Shown: positions 53,468-64,000, counted from the stretch's first letter. The stretch: 64,000 nucleotides of DNA from Isoetes taiwanensis (GCA_021234155.1 JAJEKV010000005.1:19640089-19704088), one strand, 5' to 3'. Program-made: numbers and translations. The notes: generated by a model from the letters alone, not told the origin.

Positions 53468-55093
53468 ATGGATCTGCGGCGAGCAGCGAGGTTGAAGGTG
53501 AAGACGTATCGTATGCCGGTTCCCAGGGTGATGCTTCAGGATATATGCTGTTCCCTCTGTAGAGGCAGGGATGGACGGGACATATTCCACAGCTTGGATT
53601 GGGAAGGCCGACTACCAGAGACAAGCAAGCAAGGTGAATGTAGAGGCAAATGTCCCGCAGGGAACAGGTCGGCTGTTACATGGGCAGCAGGAGGGGGAGA
53701 GAGCAGAGAATTTGTTGTGGAGGCAGATGGCCGGTTCCAGGAAGCTTTCAATTGGGGCGATGCACAGCGCTCAAAGGATTTAGGGGGAGGTGTGGTGTTT
53801 GGAAAAGGAAGTGTTGAGGCTGTCGATAGTGGGTTCGCCGGTGGTAGTAGTGATAGGCAGCCTCTTCAGCCTGCTGCTGTGTTTGAGGATCGAAGACCAG
53901 CGTTATATCCAGCAAGTAGAGGAGGTGCGAGTGGAAGAGGAAGGGGAGGTGGAGCGAAGAGAGGGAGGAAGAAGCGGGTTACATTCGAAGATGTTCTGGC
54001 TGGGTGTTCGTTGGAGGGAGGGAGCATGGCAGAGTGCGAGGGAGATGGGAGGACGTACGTGGCCAAGGGTAGAGGGGGAAAGAGAGGACGAGGTAGACCC
54101 AGAAAAATTCAAAGTGTGTTGGAAGAGCATGTAGGTGAAGACATAGCTAGTGGCCCTGGTGAGGAAGTGGTGGATGTGCCTGCAGCCTTGGATGTCAGTG
54201 TCACAATCGTTTTCGGGGGTGTAGATGTTCCTGTGTCGCTGTATGATAGAATGGTAGAGTTCTTGGTGCAGAATTGTGAGGCCGGAGTTGTTGCCTTGGA
54301 GCGAGGGTCGTCAATGGACCATTTACACATTCAGGCTGTTATGAGATTGCAGGCTAAGACTCCAAGTAGCGTAAACATTAGGATTAAAAATTTCCTGGGA
54401 TGGAAGGACAGTAGGCCCGCTGGTGCAATTATCCTTTGCAAGGCCTTGACGGGAAGTAGACTGCACTGCTTTGAGGGCATAGTCGGTTATTGCCTAAAAG
54501 ATATAGGCAAGCTCCACTTCAAAGTGCACATGCATAATGTCACAGCTGAACAAGTCAGATCTGGGAAAGAACTATATGCTCTCTACGGTGCTGGGGATAT
54601 CAAGCACGTCATAACGCTTGATAATCGAAACATTATGAGGAGAGCATTCCATTACCTTTCATACCATACAGGCAGATTCCGCACGGCCTCCTTTGTGCAT
54701 ACTGTTAAAGCAATGCTGCAGACCACTAAGTTCACATTGGCAAGCTCTTGGGTGCTGCCGAATAATTCGGCTTACATTTCCCTTGAGCGTGTGCAGGCAG
54801 CATGGCGGATCATGCTAGCCCCTGAGCGATGTGCATATAAGGATGTAAGAATGGCGCTTTTTGGGAGCCAGCCGGGAATTGTTCCCGTGGAGAAAATAGG
54901 GAAGAGGAGGAGACGCGTATGGGATAGTGCTGATGTGTTCGAGGATGTAGATGGCAGTGTAGAACGTGGTAGCAGTGCCGATGAGTTCATTCATGTCCGT
55001 AGTGGGGTCCGCCCATCGCCCCCGGATATACCGGCTCCAGATGCAGCATACATTCCTCTTGACTTCCATGATTTTGACTTTGATGCATTGTGA
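53468..55093 (+). CDS. Rep-class HUH endonuclease, replitron-like
   Basis: 541 codons from M53468 (an earlier in-frame ATG at 53390 is possible). Residues 1-150 are of low complexity. Residues 155-230 hold AT-hook-like basic boxes (GRGRGGGAKRGRKKR, GKRGRGRPRK). The HUH nuclease follows: a beta-strand (VSVTIVFGGVDVPVSLYD), the metal-binding HUH motif in MDHLHIQAVM, and the tyrosine helix GIVGYCLKDIGK, with one Tyr and a nearby Lys. A helical C-terminal region (FHYLSYHTGRFRTASFVHTVKAML) and an acidic end follow. The order and single tyrosine fit Rep-class HUH proteins as in replitrons, eukaryotic transposons that use a single-stranded cut-and-join reaction. No helicase domain is present, so it is not a Helitron. 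The frame is intact. Confidence 0.75.
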   Translation: MDLRRAARLKVKTYRMPVPRVMLQDICCSLCRGRDGRDIFHSLDWEGRLPETSKQGECRGKCPAGNRSAVTWAAGGGESREFVVEADGRFQEAFNWGDAQRSKDLGGGVVFGKGSVEAVDSGFAGGSSDRQPLQPAAVFEDRRPALYPASRGGASGRGRGGGAKRGRKKRVTFEDVLAGCSLEGGSMAECEGDGRTYVAKGRGGKRGRGRPRKIQSVLEEHVGEDIASGPGEEVVDVPAALDVSVTIVFGGVDVPVSLYDRMVEFLVQNCEAGVVALERGSSMDHLHIQAVMRLQAKTPSSVNIRIKNFLGWKDSRPAGAIILCKALTGSRLHCFEGIVGYCLKDIGKLHFKVHMHNVTAEQVRSGKELYALYGAGDIKHVITLDNRNIMRRAFHYLSYHTGRFRTASFVHTVKAMLQTTKFTLASSWVLPNNSAYISLERVQAAWRIMLAPERCAYKDVRMALFGSQPGIVPVEKIGKRRRRVWDSADVFEDVDGSVERGSSADEFIHVRSGVRPSPPDIPAPDAAYIPLDFHDFDFDAL

Positions 55094-55151
55094 TGTGGTA
55101 GATTTCTTTAATTGGAGTGTTTGTGATTGTTTATGTGACTAATGTGTTGTT

Positions 55152-55574
55152 GTGGTAATTGTAGATGGAGGCGAGAGGGAAGGGTTCGAAAATAGACAGC
55201 AAGAGATTATTGTCATCAGTGACGAGAGCGAGGATTCAAGGTCGGATGCACGGTCAGTGGTTGAATACCAGGAAAGGGAAAGTGCACCCGATCTTTTAGG
55301 TAGTTTAGCTGAGGCTGAGGATTCAGTTAGAGATGTATGCACAGCAGTGCAGGAGTTACGAATGGCATTGGCAAACACATTGGATCGAATCCAGGCATCG
55401 ATGGACCTTCTTGAAAGGCAAGGGGTTAATTCTGCAGTTTTAGAGAGAGGCGCTCTGCGATCGCATCTGAACCTCTGTAGGGGTTTGTTGCTAAGGGAGC
55501 TTCGTGAAGTGGAAGCTGTTAGAAGGCGACACGATGCAGGTGTCAGTTGCAAGAAGAGGAGAGCGGATGGGTGA
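55152..55574 (+). CDS. Small acidic coiled-coil ORF downstream of Rep, or its second exon
   Basis: The open frame has no ATG at its start and follows a plausible splice acceptor (TTGTAG at 55159-55164), so it may be a downstream exon, though I could not find a donor that keeps the Rep frame. Residues: VISDESEDSRSD (acidic), then a helical stretch EDSVRDVCTAVQELRMALANTLDRIQ and a basic end (CKKRRADG). Possibly an accessory or oligomerisation protein of the same element. No family recognised. Confidence 0.45.
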   Translation: MVIVDGGEREGFENRQQEIIVISDESEDSRSDARSVVEYQERESAPDLLGSLAEAEDSVRDVCTAVQELRMALANTLDRIQASMDLLERQGVNSAVLERGALRSHLNLCRGLLLRELREVEAVRRRHDAGVSCKKRRADG

Positions 55575-55596
55575 TGCCATTGTGGTTCTGCGACGG

Positions 55597-55830
55597 TTGT
55601 ACATATGATATATGATGGATATAGATATGTGTGGATAAACGTGTGAAATAGGCTCTCATGTTTGTACGTCTTCATAATGACTATGGGTTTCATGAGGAAG
55701 ACGGTTGTACATATGACGGATATAGATATGTGTGGATGGATGTGTGAAATGTGTTTTCATGCTTGTACGCCTTCATAATGGCTATGGCTTTCATGAATAT
55801 AACATGTGTGTCAATGGTTGTACGCTTCAA
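55597..55830 (+). repeat. Tandem repeats 3' of the replitron-like genes
   Basis: A roughly 110-bp unit occurs twice with a partial third: GTTGTACATATGA ... GATATAGATATGTGTGGAT ... CATGCTTGTACGCCTTCATAATGG. It may mark the 3' end of the element. The exact terminus was not found. Confidence 0.65.
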
Positions 55831-56289
55831 AAATGACCTTGGGTTTTGGTTGACGTTTTTGCTTGCCGAATAAAAGTGGGCCGTCAACATGGTATAATCC
55901 GTGGAATATGCTATGCACCGGCGGCCCAGATCCTTCCGCTCACAAAAAAGCCATAAAGGAAAGAAAAATACGTGTGAGTAAGATATTAAACATGTGCCAA
56001 AGACTGCTTTCAGTTGAGTATTTTTGTATACATCATATAGACTCCCCTCATATCATCATGTAGACTGACATAATCCACAAAACAGAGAATAAATTTCCTC
56101 CATCAAGGAATCTATAATTGGCAAAGATGGGCCAAACAAATTGTTCATTAGACAAAATGACCTTTAATATAATATACAATATATCAGGAAGTTATGGCCA
56201 TAGCCATCTGCCAACAGCTTTGTTCATTTGGAATTTTTGGAAGAAAGAATAGCCACCAATATAATATACAATATATCAGGCATCATTTC
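55831..56289. other. Intergenic, 3' of the MO25-like gene
   Basis: AT-rich. The segment AATATAATATACAATATATCAGG occurs twice, at 56166-56188 and 56257-56279. No coding sense. Probably includes the MO25-like 3' UTR. Confidence 0.5.
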
Positions 56290-59200
56290 TTAGGCATCTC
56301 TAGGTTCCAAACTGGCAATCTCCTTCACTACTTGAGCCTTATCTTGATCAAACTGCTCATCCTCTGACAAAATAAGCATGTACATGGTGGGTTCATTCTG
56401 AAGAAATATTATGGTTAGGAATAGATCTACTTTTACCTTTTTCTGTCTTGAAATCGCTGAGGAAACGAAGCAGCTTGCTTCTATTGGCAATAAGAATGCC
56501 CACTATTTCTGGTGGCTTGTTCGCATTTGCAACAAATACCTGCAATGACCAGTTCTTCTAAGAAGGTCTTATCCTAGAACTCAATATTTGTGCTATTGAG
56601 GAAAAACATGTCAACAAACAATCTTCAAGGTGACACTACTTGCATTGCAAGCAGGAAAACATGAGCCTTATAACTTGGAAAGTTTAAGGCAATGCATGAC
56701 CGTGCGACAATAATAGGAATATTTGTTACATGCCTTGAAAACATGGAATGCTTCAACTTGGATGCTTTTGCTTGACTCCTGAAAAAAATATATGAATAGG
56801 TGTCAGAATATAGAACAAGTTAGTAATGCTAGTTTCACGTTGCCAGAACCCCAAAGAGCACAACATACTCGAAGAAGATTCATCATGATTCGGAGGTTTT
56901 CTTTGGATCCCACATAGCGCATCATAACTGAGACATTGGAACGGTCGAGTAGAACATCTCCCAGCAACTATCAGCAAACTCATGAGTTTTCAAAAAATAC
57001 ACATTCAACATCAAAGAATGTGATACAATCTTCACAGACATACGTACAAATTAATATGTTCTAATTAGATAACACAACCATAATACGAACACCTTTTATG
57101 TCTTCCAGCATGTGTCTGATTACCTTTACGGCTTGTCTCCGCGTTATGTAATTTGGGGATTCCAACAACTTCTTGTTGTACTCTTGGAAAAACTGTGAGA
57201 AAGTAAATGTAAGACAAACATAAATTATTGCCAGATAGAAACACCGAAAAGCTCCCTAGGAATAATCATGGCCACTATATGAGAAATATCATCTTGGACG
57301 GGCTTTTAGAGAGAGAAAATTTAAAGCCTTGCATATTCTACAAAGATAGTGGAAAAATGCCATACAGAAACAGAATATGGGAAATAAGGGCTGACCCAAT
57401 CATAATTTTTTGTCAAGAACTCCGCAACTGTTGATTTATGCCTTGTCAAAAGCTCCTGAGGATCAAGGATAGTGCATCATCAGCAACAATAGAGAAATCC
57501 AAGACTAACCCTGCAAGCCAATGTTGGAGAACAATCAAAGCAATGATGAACACCAAAAACAAATGCACTATGCAGTATAAGATTGCATGTTTTCCAAATA
57601 TATATAAACAATAAAAAAAGCCAGATATAAATACACATGGCAGGCGAAAAAGCTAGTTTGAAAATTCAAGTGTAGACAGATATAGGTCCTTATAGATACC
57701 ATATGTGACTACAAATGAAATATTAGCTGTTTCTGAACAAAGCTTCTTACAAGCATCGAATCAAAGAAACACAGGTCAAGCTTTCAAACTTGTTGTTTAA
57801 TCATATATACACACTAGGTGCATTATATCTTTTAAAACAATATTCGTGGAGTGACTAAATTTCTGTCTTTCTAGACCTGGCAATAAAGGTCCAAACATAA
57901 CATCACTTTATCTATAAAAATAACCATGTTCCATGTTCATTTGTCAGTACGCGTAATCAAAATTCATAACATCCTCACCTGGCAAGGGTGGCTCCTGCTC
58001 AACAATTTAAAGGAAGTTGCATTGTGAAAAGTTTCTTTATTAGTGAACATATAGGCAAAAATCATTTAATGATCTCAAGCTTCAGCTCCTGATGTCAAGA
58101 ATGCCTACCCATAACAGCTTAGGACAAGAGGAAAAGATTTTGCCAGGGTAAACAACGTAACATGTAATCCAGACTTTTTAAAAGTTAACAGAATGCCAAA
58201 TGCAATGTATGTCATATCCTCAACATCCATGCAAACAAAATAAGAATTAAAAAAATCATCCAATTCTGTCAATGCTAGAACAGCAGAAGAATCATGTTAA
58301 AGTAGAATAGTGCTGGCACCTTGAAAGTTGCAGTTGCGTCAGCTGCCACAGCAAAATTAGGAAGCTCAATGTACGTGAAAAACTTGTTGACATTCCCAGG
58401 CTCAAGCACATGCCTAACCCTTGCACGGAATTAGAACATAAAATAATACCTAGCCTTAAAATTGTTTCAGCCTTCTATCATTTTAACAATCTACAAACAA
58501 AACATTGCTTACCGCGCGATGCTTTGATGGCGAATGCACTCCCGCAACATTGTCCCATAGTGCAGCGCAATTTCAGGATTTTCATAACTGCAATGTGGAA
58601 ACACATGAATGATTATTAGTGACAATAGTAGTGATAAAACAGCGTACATTTAGATGAAGTATTTGCAAGCAATTACCCAGACACAAGCAGGTCTAGTAAA
58701 TCCGTGTTGGCCTCCAGATAGTCTGAGGCAATAAGGCGAGAATGAACTTGCTGCCGCTGCAGGTTAGCTACTACCTGAGTAGCATCCTTACGAGCCTATC
58801 ATTCACCAAGCAGTAAACATCACTATTTCCTGTTACTTAAGGTCAGGCATAAGTAGAGCAGAATTTAAATTTTGACGTAAGTATAATAAATAAACAGATC
58901 TCCAAGATACCTCCAGATCAAGCTTTGGAAGGCATTGAATAAGAAGCCTGAATACATTTTCTTGAAATATTTCTTGTGTAATCTGTGCACATAGTTCTGG
59001 TACAGGTTCAAACTCACTATTACCATATAATGTGAACTTGATCTCTCGGATATTCTTTGTCAGCTCAGCGACCTGAGAACAAATTAATAGACAATGAAGT
59101 AAGCGGGAACTGAATAAAAAGGAGAAACTCTTGGATGCTTCATCTTAAAGCAATACTTAAAAAATAGGCTTTCCACTTTAACTGTAAACTGAGTGGGTTT

Positions 59201-59879
59201 AATGCGAGGCAAAAATAAACACATAAACCTAAATGCAGGCAGCTAATATTTTGGTGCTGCCAGAGCCAGGCTCGTTAAAGAAGTCATTATGGTGATGACC
59301 AAGTGGCAGGATAAACAATCATCCAAGCAAGTTCAAAATGGAATTCTTTCCATTCAAAACAGATCCTTCCACAATAGCACAACATTGACCATAGAACTGC
59401 AATAACTCCATTTACAAACTGTCATTGGTCTCATGTAGATGGTCTAATAGTTCCAAGACCCTCCTAAATAATTTCAATATTTATTTGCAACTAAAATCCT
59501 TCTAAGGAGGATTATTGCCATGGGCAAGAAAGCGATCTCGCTGGGAGAAAATAATAGAAATTATGATGAGATATCAATACAAACTTTGGAAATCACATGG
59601 GTATAGAGCAGCTGCAATGCTTAACGGCAGATTAATATAAAAGAGATCATGTTTACATATTGTGATAAATATAGACTGGTGAGCTAAAACATCACTTCAT
59701 ATAGTACTGAGTCCCGTCTAGTATATACTGATAAATTAGGGCAGGAACCAAAGAAGTACCTTTTCCTCTCGTTTTGGATCTTTCGAAGCCAAGACATGGT
59801 CAATGGAAGTGAGGAGGTCCCTTGTCCCTCTGACAAGATCCACAGGTGTTTTCGACTTATTCTTGAAAAAGCCCTTCAT
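56290..59879 (-). CDS. MO25/CAB39-like scaffold protein, complete, 11 exons
   Basis: Exons (minus strand): 59879-59760, 59072-58911, 58795-58677, 58587-58513, 58419-58320, 57455-57396, 57192-57124, 56967-56869, 56778-56734, 56539-56437, 56363-56290. Together 1,026 bp, 341 codons, the usual MO25 length, with all junctions in phase. Family hallmarks: start [80 protein letters not shown] and the C-terminal [18 protein letters not shown]25 proteins are helical-repeat scaffolds that activate GCK/STE20-type kinases (with STRAD and LKB1 in animals; Hym1 in fungi). A role in plant cell polarity or growth signalling is inferred. All introns are GT-AG except the one after exon 9, which has a GC donor. 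It appears functional. Confidence 0.96.
57456..58319 (-). other. Intron 5 of the MO25-like gene (864 bp, longest)
   Basis: AT-rich, lying between exons 5 and 6. No nested element or coding sense was seen. Confidence 0.8.
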
Positions 59880-60700
59880 GGTTGCACAGCAACTTGGCCT
59901 CCGGAATCCCGATCAATGGACCCTGGTGATGGAGGAGGAAGAAGAATGGGCACATCAAGGATATGGAACCCAATTCAAACTTTGTTTTGCTTTTACTGGG
60001 CAAAGCAAAGCTGATTGATTCTGTGATTTGGCAGTGCTGCAAAGGCACAGAGGTCTGTTCAACTTTTCAAAGTTTGCCGGACACGTGATATGCTGGTTAG
60101 GTCGGACCTACTGCTATGGTCCATATGTGGCCCTCATACACCATCGTTAGATCTGGCCACCTCAACGCCATAGGCGAGCACATGACCTAGACATTGTCGA
60201 CGAACTTTCATCTCCAAGAGTCCACTATTTTAAAGCTGCTTTAACCATTGCTATTGTCAACAAAGTAGTAGGAATAATGGTGATCTTTTCCTATTGTGAC
60301 GATACTATTGTTATTTTTGCATCTTTTAGGTTTTATTCTAGGTTTCATTCGGAGCCATTGATCTGTGGAATATTCTAGGTATTATGCCAGATCAAAGGCC
60401 ATTAAGATTTTCACCCGAAATAAATAAACAAGATCCAATGGCGTGGATCGAACATATGGTCTTAAAATTATGTTGCCATAATGTACACATCACTATGGCT
60501 CCAAAACGCCTGGATTTTTGCATCCGGTAGCCAACACAAGCAAGTCGGAATGGAAGAACCTTTTTGCTCTACTCTGCTTGGCCTGATTCGGATTTGATCT
60601 AGGTATATATATGACCTTGACCATCTCATGGTACCTCCTGAAGTGCTCTGAAAACTTCCAGCAAGAAGCATGCGCACAATCAAACAAATAAATCTGTCCT
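59880..60700 (-). other. 5' flank of the MO25-like gene
   Basis: The part next to the ATG likely holds the 5' UTR: 59880-60050 is moderately GC-rich. The frames in 60050-60700 have no family resemblance. No clear TATA box was found. Confidence 0.45.
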
Positions 60701-60710
60701 CCAATCCAAG

Positions 60711-61310
60711 TACCAAAACAAGAATTAAAAAACCATTATGTAGCATAACAAAAGCTTTGATGTCGTACCAATATCCAACAAATAAATTTGTCCTCCAACC
60801 AAGTACCAAAACAAGAATTAAAAAACCGTTAAACCATTATCTAGTATAACAGAAGCTATGATGTCGTACCAATATCCTCCTGTCAGCAAGAATCCAGCCC
60901 ACTAACAACACACAAGAATCTAGCCCACTGACAACACAAGAATCTAGAGAGAAAAATCAGAATTAAAAAACCGTTAAACCATTATCTAGTATAACAGAAG
61001 CTATGATGTCGTACCAATATCCTCCTGTCAGCAAGAATCCAGCCCACTAACAACACACAAGAATCTAGCCCACTGACAACACAAGAATCTAGAGAGAAAA
61101 ATCCAGCCCACTGATAACACAAGAATCTAGAGAGAAGAGTCCAAAACAAGAATTAAAAAACCATTATCTAGCATAACAGAAGCTATGATGTCGTACCAAT
61201 ATCCTCTTGTCAGCAAGAATCCAGCCCATTGACAACACAAGAATCTAGAGAGAAGAATCCAGCCTGCTGATAACACAAGAATCTAGAGAGAAGAGTCCAA
61301 GGGCAAAAGT
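60711..61310 (+). repeat. Higher-order tandem repeat array
   Basis: A unit of about 140 bp starting AGAATTAAAAAACC and including GCTATGATGTCGTACCAATATCC recurs from about 60720, 60818, 60958 and 61147. It contains a shorter inner repeat CACAAGAATCTAG(A/C) at variable copy number. No coding sense. Confidence 0.88.
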
Positions 61311-61439
61311 AATGGGGGCTTGATGCATATGTATGCAGTCGTTGGATTGTTTAAGCCAACCCAAATCAATGATTCAAAAAGGGCGCACTCTAGAAATACT
61401 ATTGAGTATGCCTTTACGAATGCAACACCGAAATCATAG

Positions 61440-62190
61440 AAAAACCATGTGAAACAACGTACAAAACTACAAAAATAACCCCCTGTTATTATGTTAGATA
61501 TTAGTTTTATTTATTCTACTAATATAAACAATGCTTCAGGGTCATTGTGTTAACATGTTATATTGGATGATTTTACAGATTAAACTTTAGAGGAAAAGGA
61601 TACAGGCTCATGGTGTAGCCAATAAGGTTTGCAATGCCCCTCGTATTCGAATTATACAATAGCATAGCTTTGATGACAGTGAACAGAGACAGATTTATTT
61701 TTATAGCTTCAGCTAAAGTTTGTGAGTTTGAGGTGTTAGCCACGAAGATCTGTATGCCAAATTATGCACAAGATGAATGTATATAACATGCAAAAAATGA
61801 GTGTTATATCGAAGCACACCTCTAAAGTCCCCAAGTTGGGTCTTGAGGTGGTAGCAAGGATTACTATGCAGCCTTCGTATTTCAATTGTACAGAAGCGCG
61901 TTGAGATTAAAGGAATGATTTGAATAAAAATATTCAAAATCTTGAAGAATTATTCAATTCGTTTATTTTAAAATCTATTAGTTATTACTTCCTTCATGCT
62001 GGTGCTTAATCCTGGAGTTGTTACTATAGTTATGCTGGGTTCATCCACCAGAATTGGTCCAGCATATCCCCTGCCACTTCAACCCATATATCTAACAAGA
62101 GGAATTTCTATTTTCATTTCACAAGAATATAATATATAGCAGAACAACAGGGGGTTATTTTTGTAGTTTTATATGTTTTTCACGTGGTTG
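61440..62190. mobile_element. Inverted-repeat-bounded element (inner, about 750 bp)
   Basis: The left repeat, 61443-61490 (ACCATGTGAAACAACGTACA, then AAACTACAAAAATAACCCCC), matches the reverse of 62143-62187. No coding sense; AT-rich. Probably a MITE. Confidence 0.65.
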
Positions 62191-62975
62191 TCCTGAGGGT
62201 GCCTGGGCGCCTGCCTGAGCCTCTCCTGGCAGTGATGGATGGCGCCTAGGCCCTGGCAGTGATGGATGGCGTCTGGAGGCGGACCTCGGTGCCTGCCTGA
62301 GCACCAGTGCATGCCTGAGCGAGGAGCGCCTGCGAGCATGCTTGTGAGCGATGGAGCACACGATGGAGCAGGGGTGCTGGCGCCTTGGCGCAGGGCTGGA
62401 GGATGCACCTCCTCCGAGCGACTTCTCTGAGCGTTTTCCCTGAGCGCCGCCTTCCCTGAGCGCCTGGACTTCTGGCGCTTGGGCTTATTGGATGCGTTGG
62501 TTTTCAGCTTCAGCGGTGCCCTCACGGTCACCGCCTTTCTGCAGATCGTTGCTATGGGGGTTTTGGGACTCTACCTGTTTCTGGGGCAGCTCTTATGGTC
62601 TAGTGGTTTGATCGAGTTACTCCAGGGGGTCGGCACCAGGATCTCTGCATCAGCATCTATTTGCCCTGGTTTCAGTGAGAGGATGGAGGTTTAGCGCGTG
62701 CATGAGTCCGCACCAGTACTCGGCACCTAGCTGTGAAGAGGTTACGGTTCGGGGGCGTTTGTTGAAGTTCTGTTTGTTGGAGGTATGCTTGTTGCTTTTT
62801 GCAGCAGCATAGCTTTTTGGATCTGTGGTCATCATGGCAACGGTTTTTCCCCAGTGGGTGCTCACGGGCTTCGGCCCATGCAATGTATTTTTGTTTTCTT
62901 TGTACTTGTGGTCGCATGTCCTTCGTGACGCTGCCTTTGTGGTGCGACGTAAAAATATACTTCCTTCCTTCCTTC
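62191..62975 (+). mobile_element. Probable LINE/SINE 3' end
   Basis: GC-rich. It includes a twice-repeated CCTGGCAGTGATGGATGGCG (62224-62270) and ends at 62948 in GACGTAAAAATATA followed by (CTTC)n. The segment GCATGTCCTT ... TTTGTGGTGCGACGTAAAAATA resembles 47870-47910. No protein domain could be recognised in the open frames, so this is probably a truncated 3' UTR or a SINE. Confidence 0.5.
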
Positions 62976-63189
62976 CTTCCTATGATTTCGGCGTTGTATT
63001 CATGGAGGCATACTAAATAGTATTTCTAGAGTGTGCCCTTTTTTGGTTGGTTGATTTGGGTTGGCCTAAACAATGCGATGGTGGTTGTTTTAAAGAAAGA
63101 AAAAAAAAAATGCTAGGCATGCAAGGCTCGAGCTCTTCCACTTTAGCGCTCGACCATTTTAGGGGTTCGACCATTTTAGCATTCTGAGG

Positions 63190-63310
63190 ATGCCAGATAG
63201 CGGGAGGGCTATTCGGATTTGGGGTCAAGGACCAGCAAGCCGAGACATATCTTGCTTCTTCAACACTTCCCAAGCATTTCCAATCTGGCAAAGAGTCACA
63301 ATCTGTTGCA
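63190..63310 (+). other. Possible non-coding first exon at the window edge
   Basis: A GC-balanced stretch ending CTGTTGCAG/GTGAGTTTG at 63302-63320, a good splice donor, followed by a poly-T tract. It could be the 5' UTR exon of a plus-strand gene that continues beyond the window. Confidence 0.3.
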
Positions 63311-63521
63311 GGTGAGTTTGTTTTTCTTTTCTTTCCTTTTTTTTTTTTTTTCAGTTTCTTGTTTATGCATCAGTCTATACGTTCCTTCTCAAGCTAGCCG
63401 GAAGGCCTCCCTTAACCCATCCATTAGATGATGCCAAAATACCCTTTGTCCAAAACTCGTAGTATTGAAATCCAGCCCAGACTCCTCTTGTCGTTGTTGC
63501 AGAGCACTCGCCCCTATGGTA

Positions 63522-63587
63522 GCAGCCATCAATCCTAAAAAGGACCCAGCATCATCCGAGTTTTGTCTGATTTCTCAGAAGCAGGGT
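63522..63587 (+). CDS. Possible first coding exon of a gene running off the window
   Basis: After the acceptor-like TCGTTGTTGCAG at about 63500, an ATG near 63518 opens MVAAINPKKDPASSEFCLIS, ending QKQG at a GT. Too short to recognise. The remaining 63590-64000 is AT-rich, intron-like DNA. Confidence 0.3.
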
Positions 63588-64000
63588 ATATTCTGCAGAA
63601 ATTTCTAGTTTTGTCTGATTTCTTCCTCACTTTCTGTTTATGAGTTTATGGGATCTTGGTTCTACCACTCAATAAGAGCAAAGACAATGATTTAGAAGTT
63701 TTGTATTTGCTAGTATTCATGATCGAACTCCCGAACTCCCGATTTTTGCAGCCTTTATTAAAACTCAGTGCTTCATTCAGGTTCTGCTTATAGTTCAAGG
63801 AAATTTGCTTATTCGTTTATTTTGGTAAGTCTTCTAGCATCAGGCTACCTGTTTCAAAGTAACACTGCCTATTTCAATGTGATACAGCCACTGAAGAAAT
63901 ATCCATCTATCTATGCTATTTAGCTCTATCCAAACGGTGGCTATGGCTGCGCTATGATTGCTCCACAAACCCTTGTACTGGTATGTCCCTTTTACTTTAA

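Larger units (their letters stand above)
61340..63085. mobile_element. Inverted-repeat-bounded element (outer)
   Basis: The left end, about 61346-61410 (TTTAAGCCAACCCAAATC ... CACTCTAGAAATACTATTG), is repeated in inverse at about 63007-63075. The two ends face each other across 1.7 kb. The inside holds a second inverted-repeat element (61440-62190) and a GC-rich segment with a LINE-like 3' end. A target duplication was not identified. Confidence 0.6.

Noticed and set aside
52590-53624. Minus-strand frames of 127-154 codons upstream of Rep
   Set aside because: Composition follows the GC-rich repeats, frames overlap on the same repeats and no family motif is visible.
53468-55093. Helitron or integrated geminivirus Rep
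   Set aside because: No helicase domain, a single catalytic tyrosine instead of the paired tyrosines of Helitrons, AT-hook-like boxes in front, and no coat or movement genes nearby.

Overview
This is nuclear DNA of a land plant. Evidence: an intact intron-containing MO25/CAB39-type scaffold gene, Ty3/gypsy retrotransposons of the Athila/Tat-like and chromovirus kinds, an APE-type LINE, a Mutator-like element carrying pieces of plant GSH1 and CLC genes, and TATA-driven AT-rich promoters. The species cannot be read from the sequence; a non-flowering plant is possible but is only a guess. Apart from the MO25 gene, almost everything is mobile DNA, much of it nested.

Layout. 1-7394: a tandemly duplicated piece of a minus-strand Ty3 element (Ty3-1), with truncated LTRs and an extra RNase H upstream of RT. 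7395-36533: copy A, on the plus strand, of a retroelement that carries a histone-H3-like gene. It is wrecked by nested insertions. A LINE (9334-32618) sits in the H3-like gene. A chromodomain Ty3 element (Ty3-2, 9922-25353, target duplication GTTCC) sits in the LINE. An Athila-like element (Ty3-3, 13943-23204, target duplication CCAAT) sits in Ty3-2's integrase, and a 292-bp MITE in its RNase H. A 2,051-bp solo LTR of the Ty3-1 family (33791-35841, target duplication GAGGT) sits in the neighbouring gene, ORF-X. 36534-45715: copy B, on the minus strand, is better preserved: LTR, tRNA-iMet-type primer site, H3-like gene, ORF-X/Y, gag, protease, RT, RNase H, with no integrase. 45716-47946: a probable LINE tail and unassigned DNA. 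47956-52096: a Mutator-like element with 9-bp target duplications, a broken transposase and fused GSH1 and CLC fragments. 52600-55900: a replitron-like element encoding an HUH Rep protein. 56290-59879: the MO25-like gene (minus strand, 11 exons, 341 codons). 60700-64000: tandem repeats, nested inverted-repeat elements and a possible first exon running off the window.

The most interesting system is the H3-carrying Ty3 family. Both copies hold, in the same order relative to their LTR, (i) a 450-codon protein with a near-perfect H3 tail start (MARTKQTARK) and a C-terminal H3 histone fold, separated by a charged linker of about 300 residues, and (ii) a second conserved protein, ORF-X/Y, of unknown function. 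Each gene has its own identical TATA box (CTATAAATAG) preceded by 67-bp near-perfect palindromes, in pairs about 200 bp apart wherever both survive. This looks like a retrotransposon encoding a histone mimic with dedicated internal promoters.
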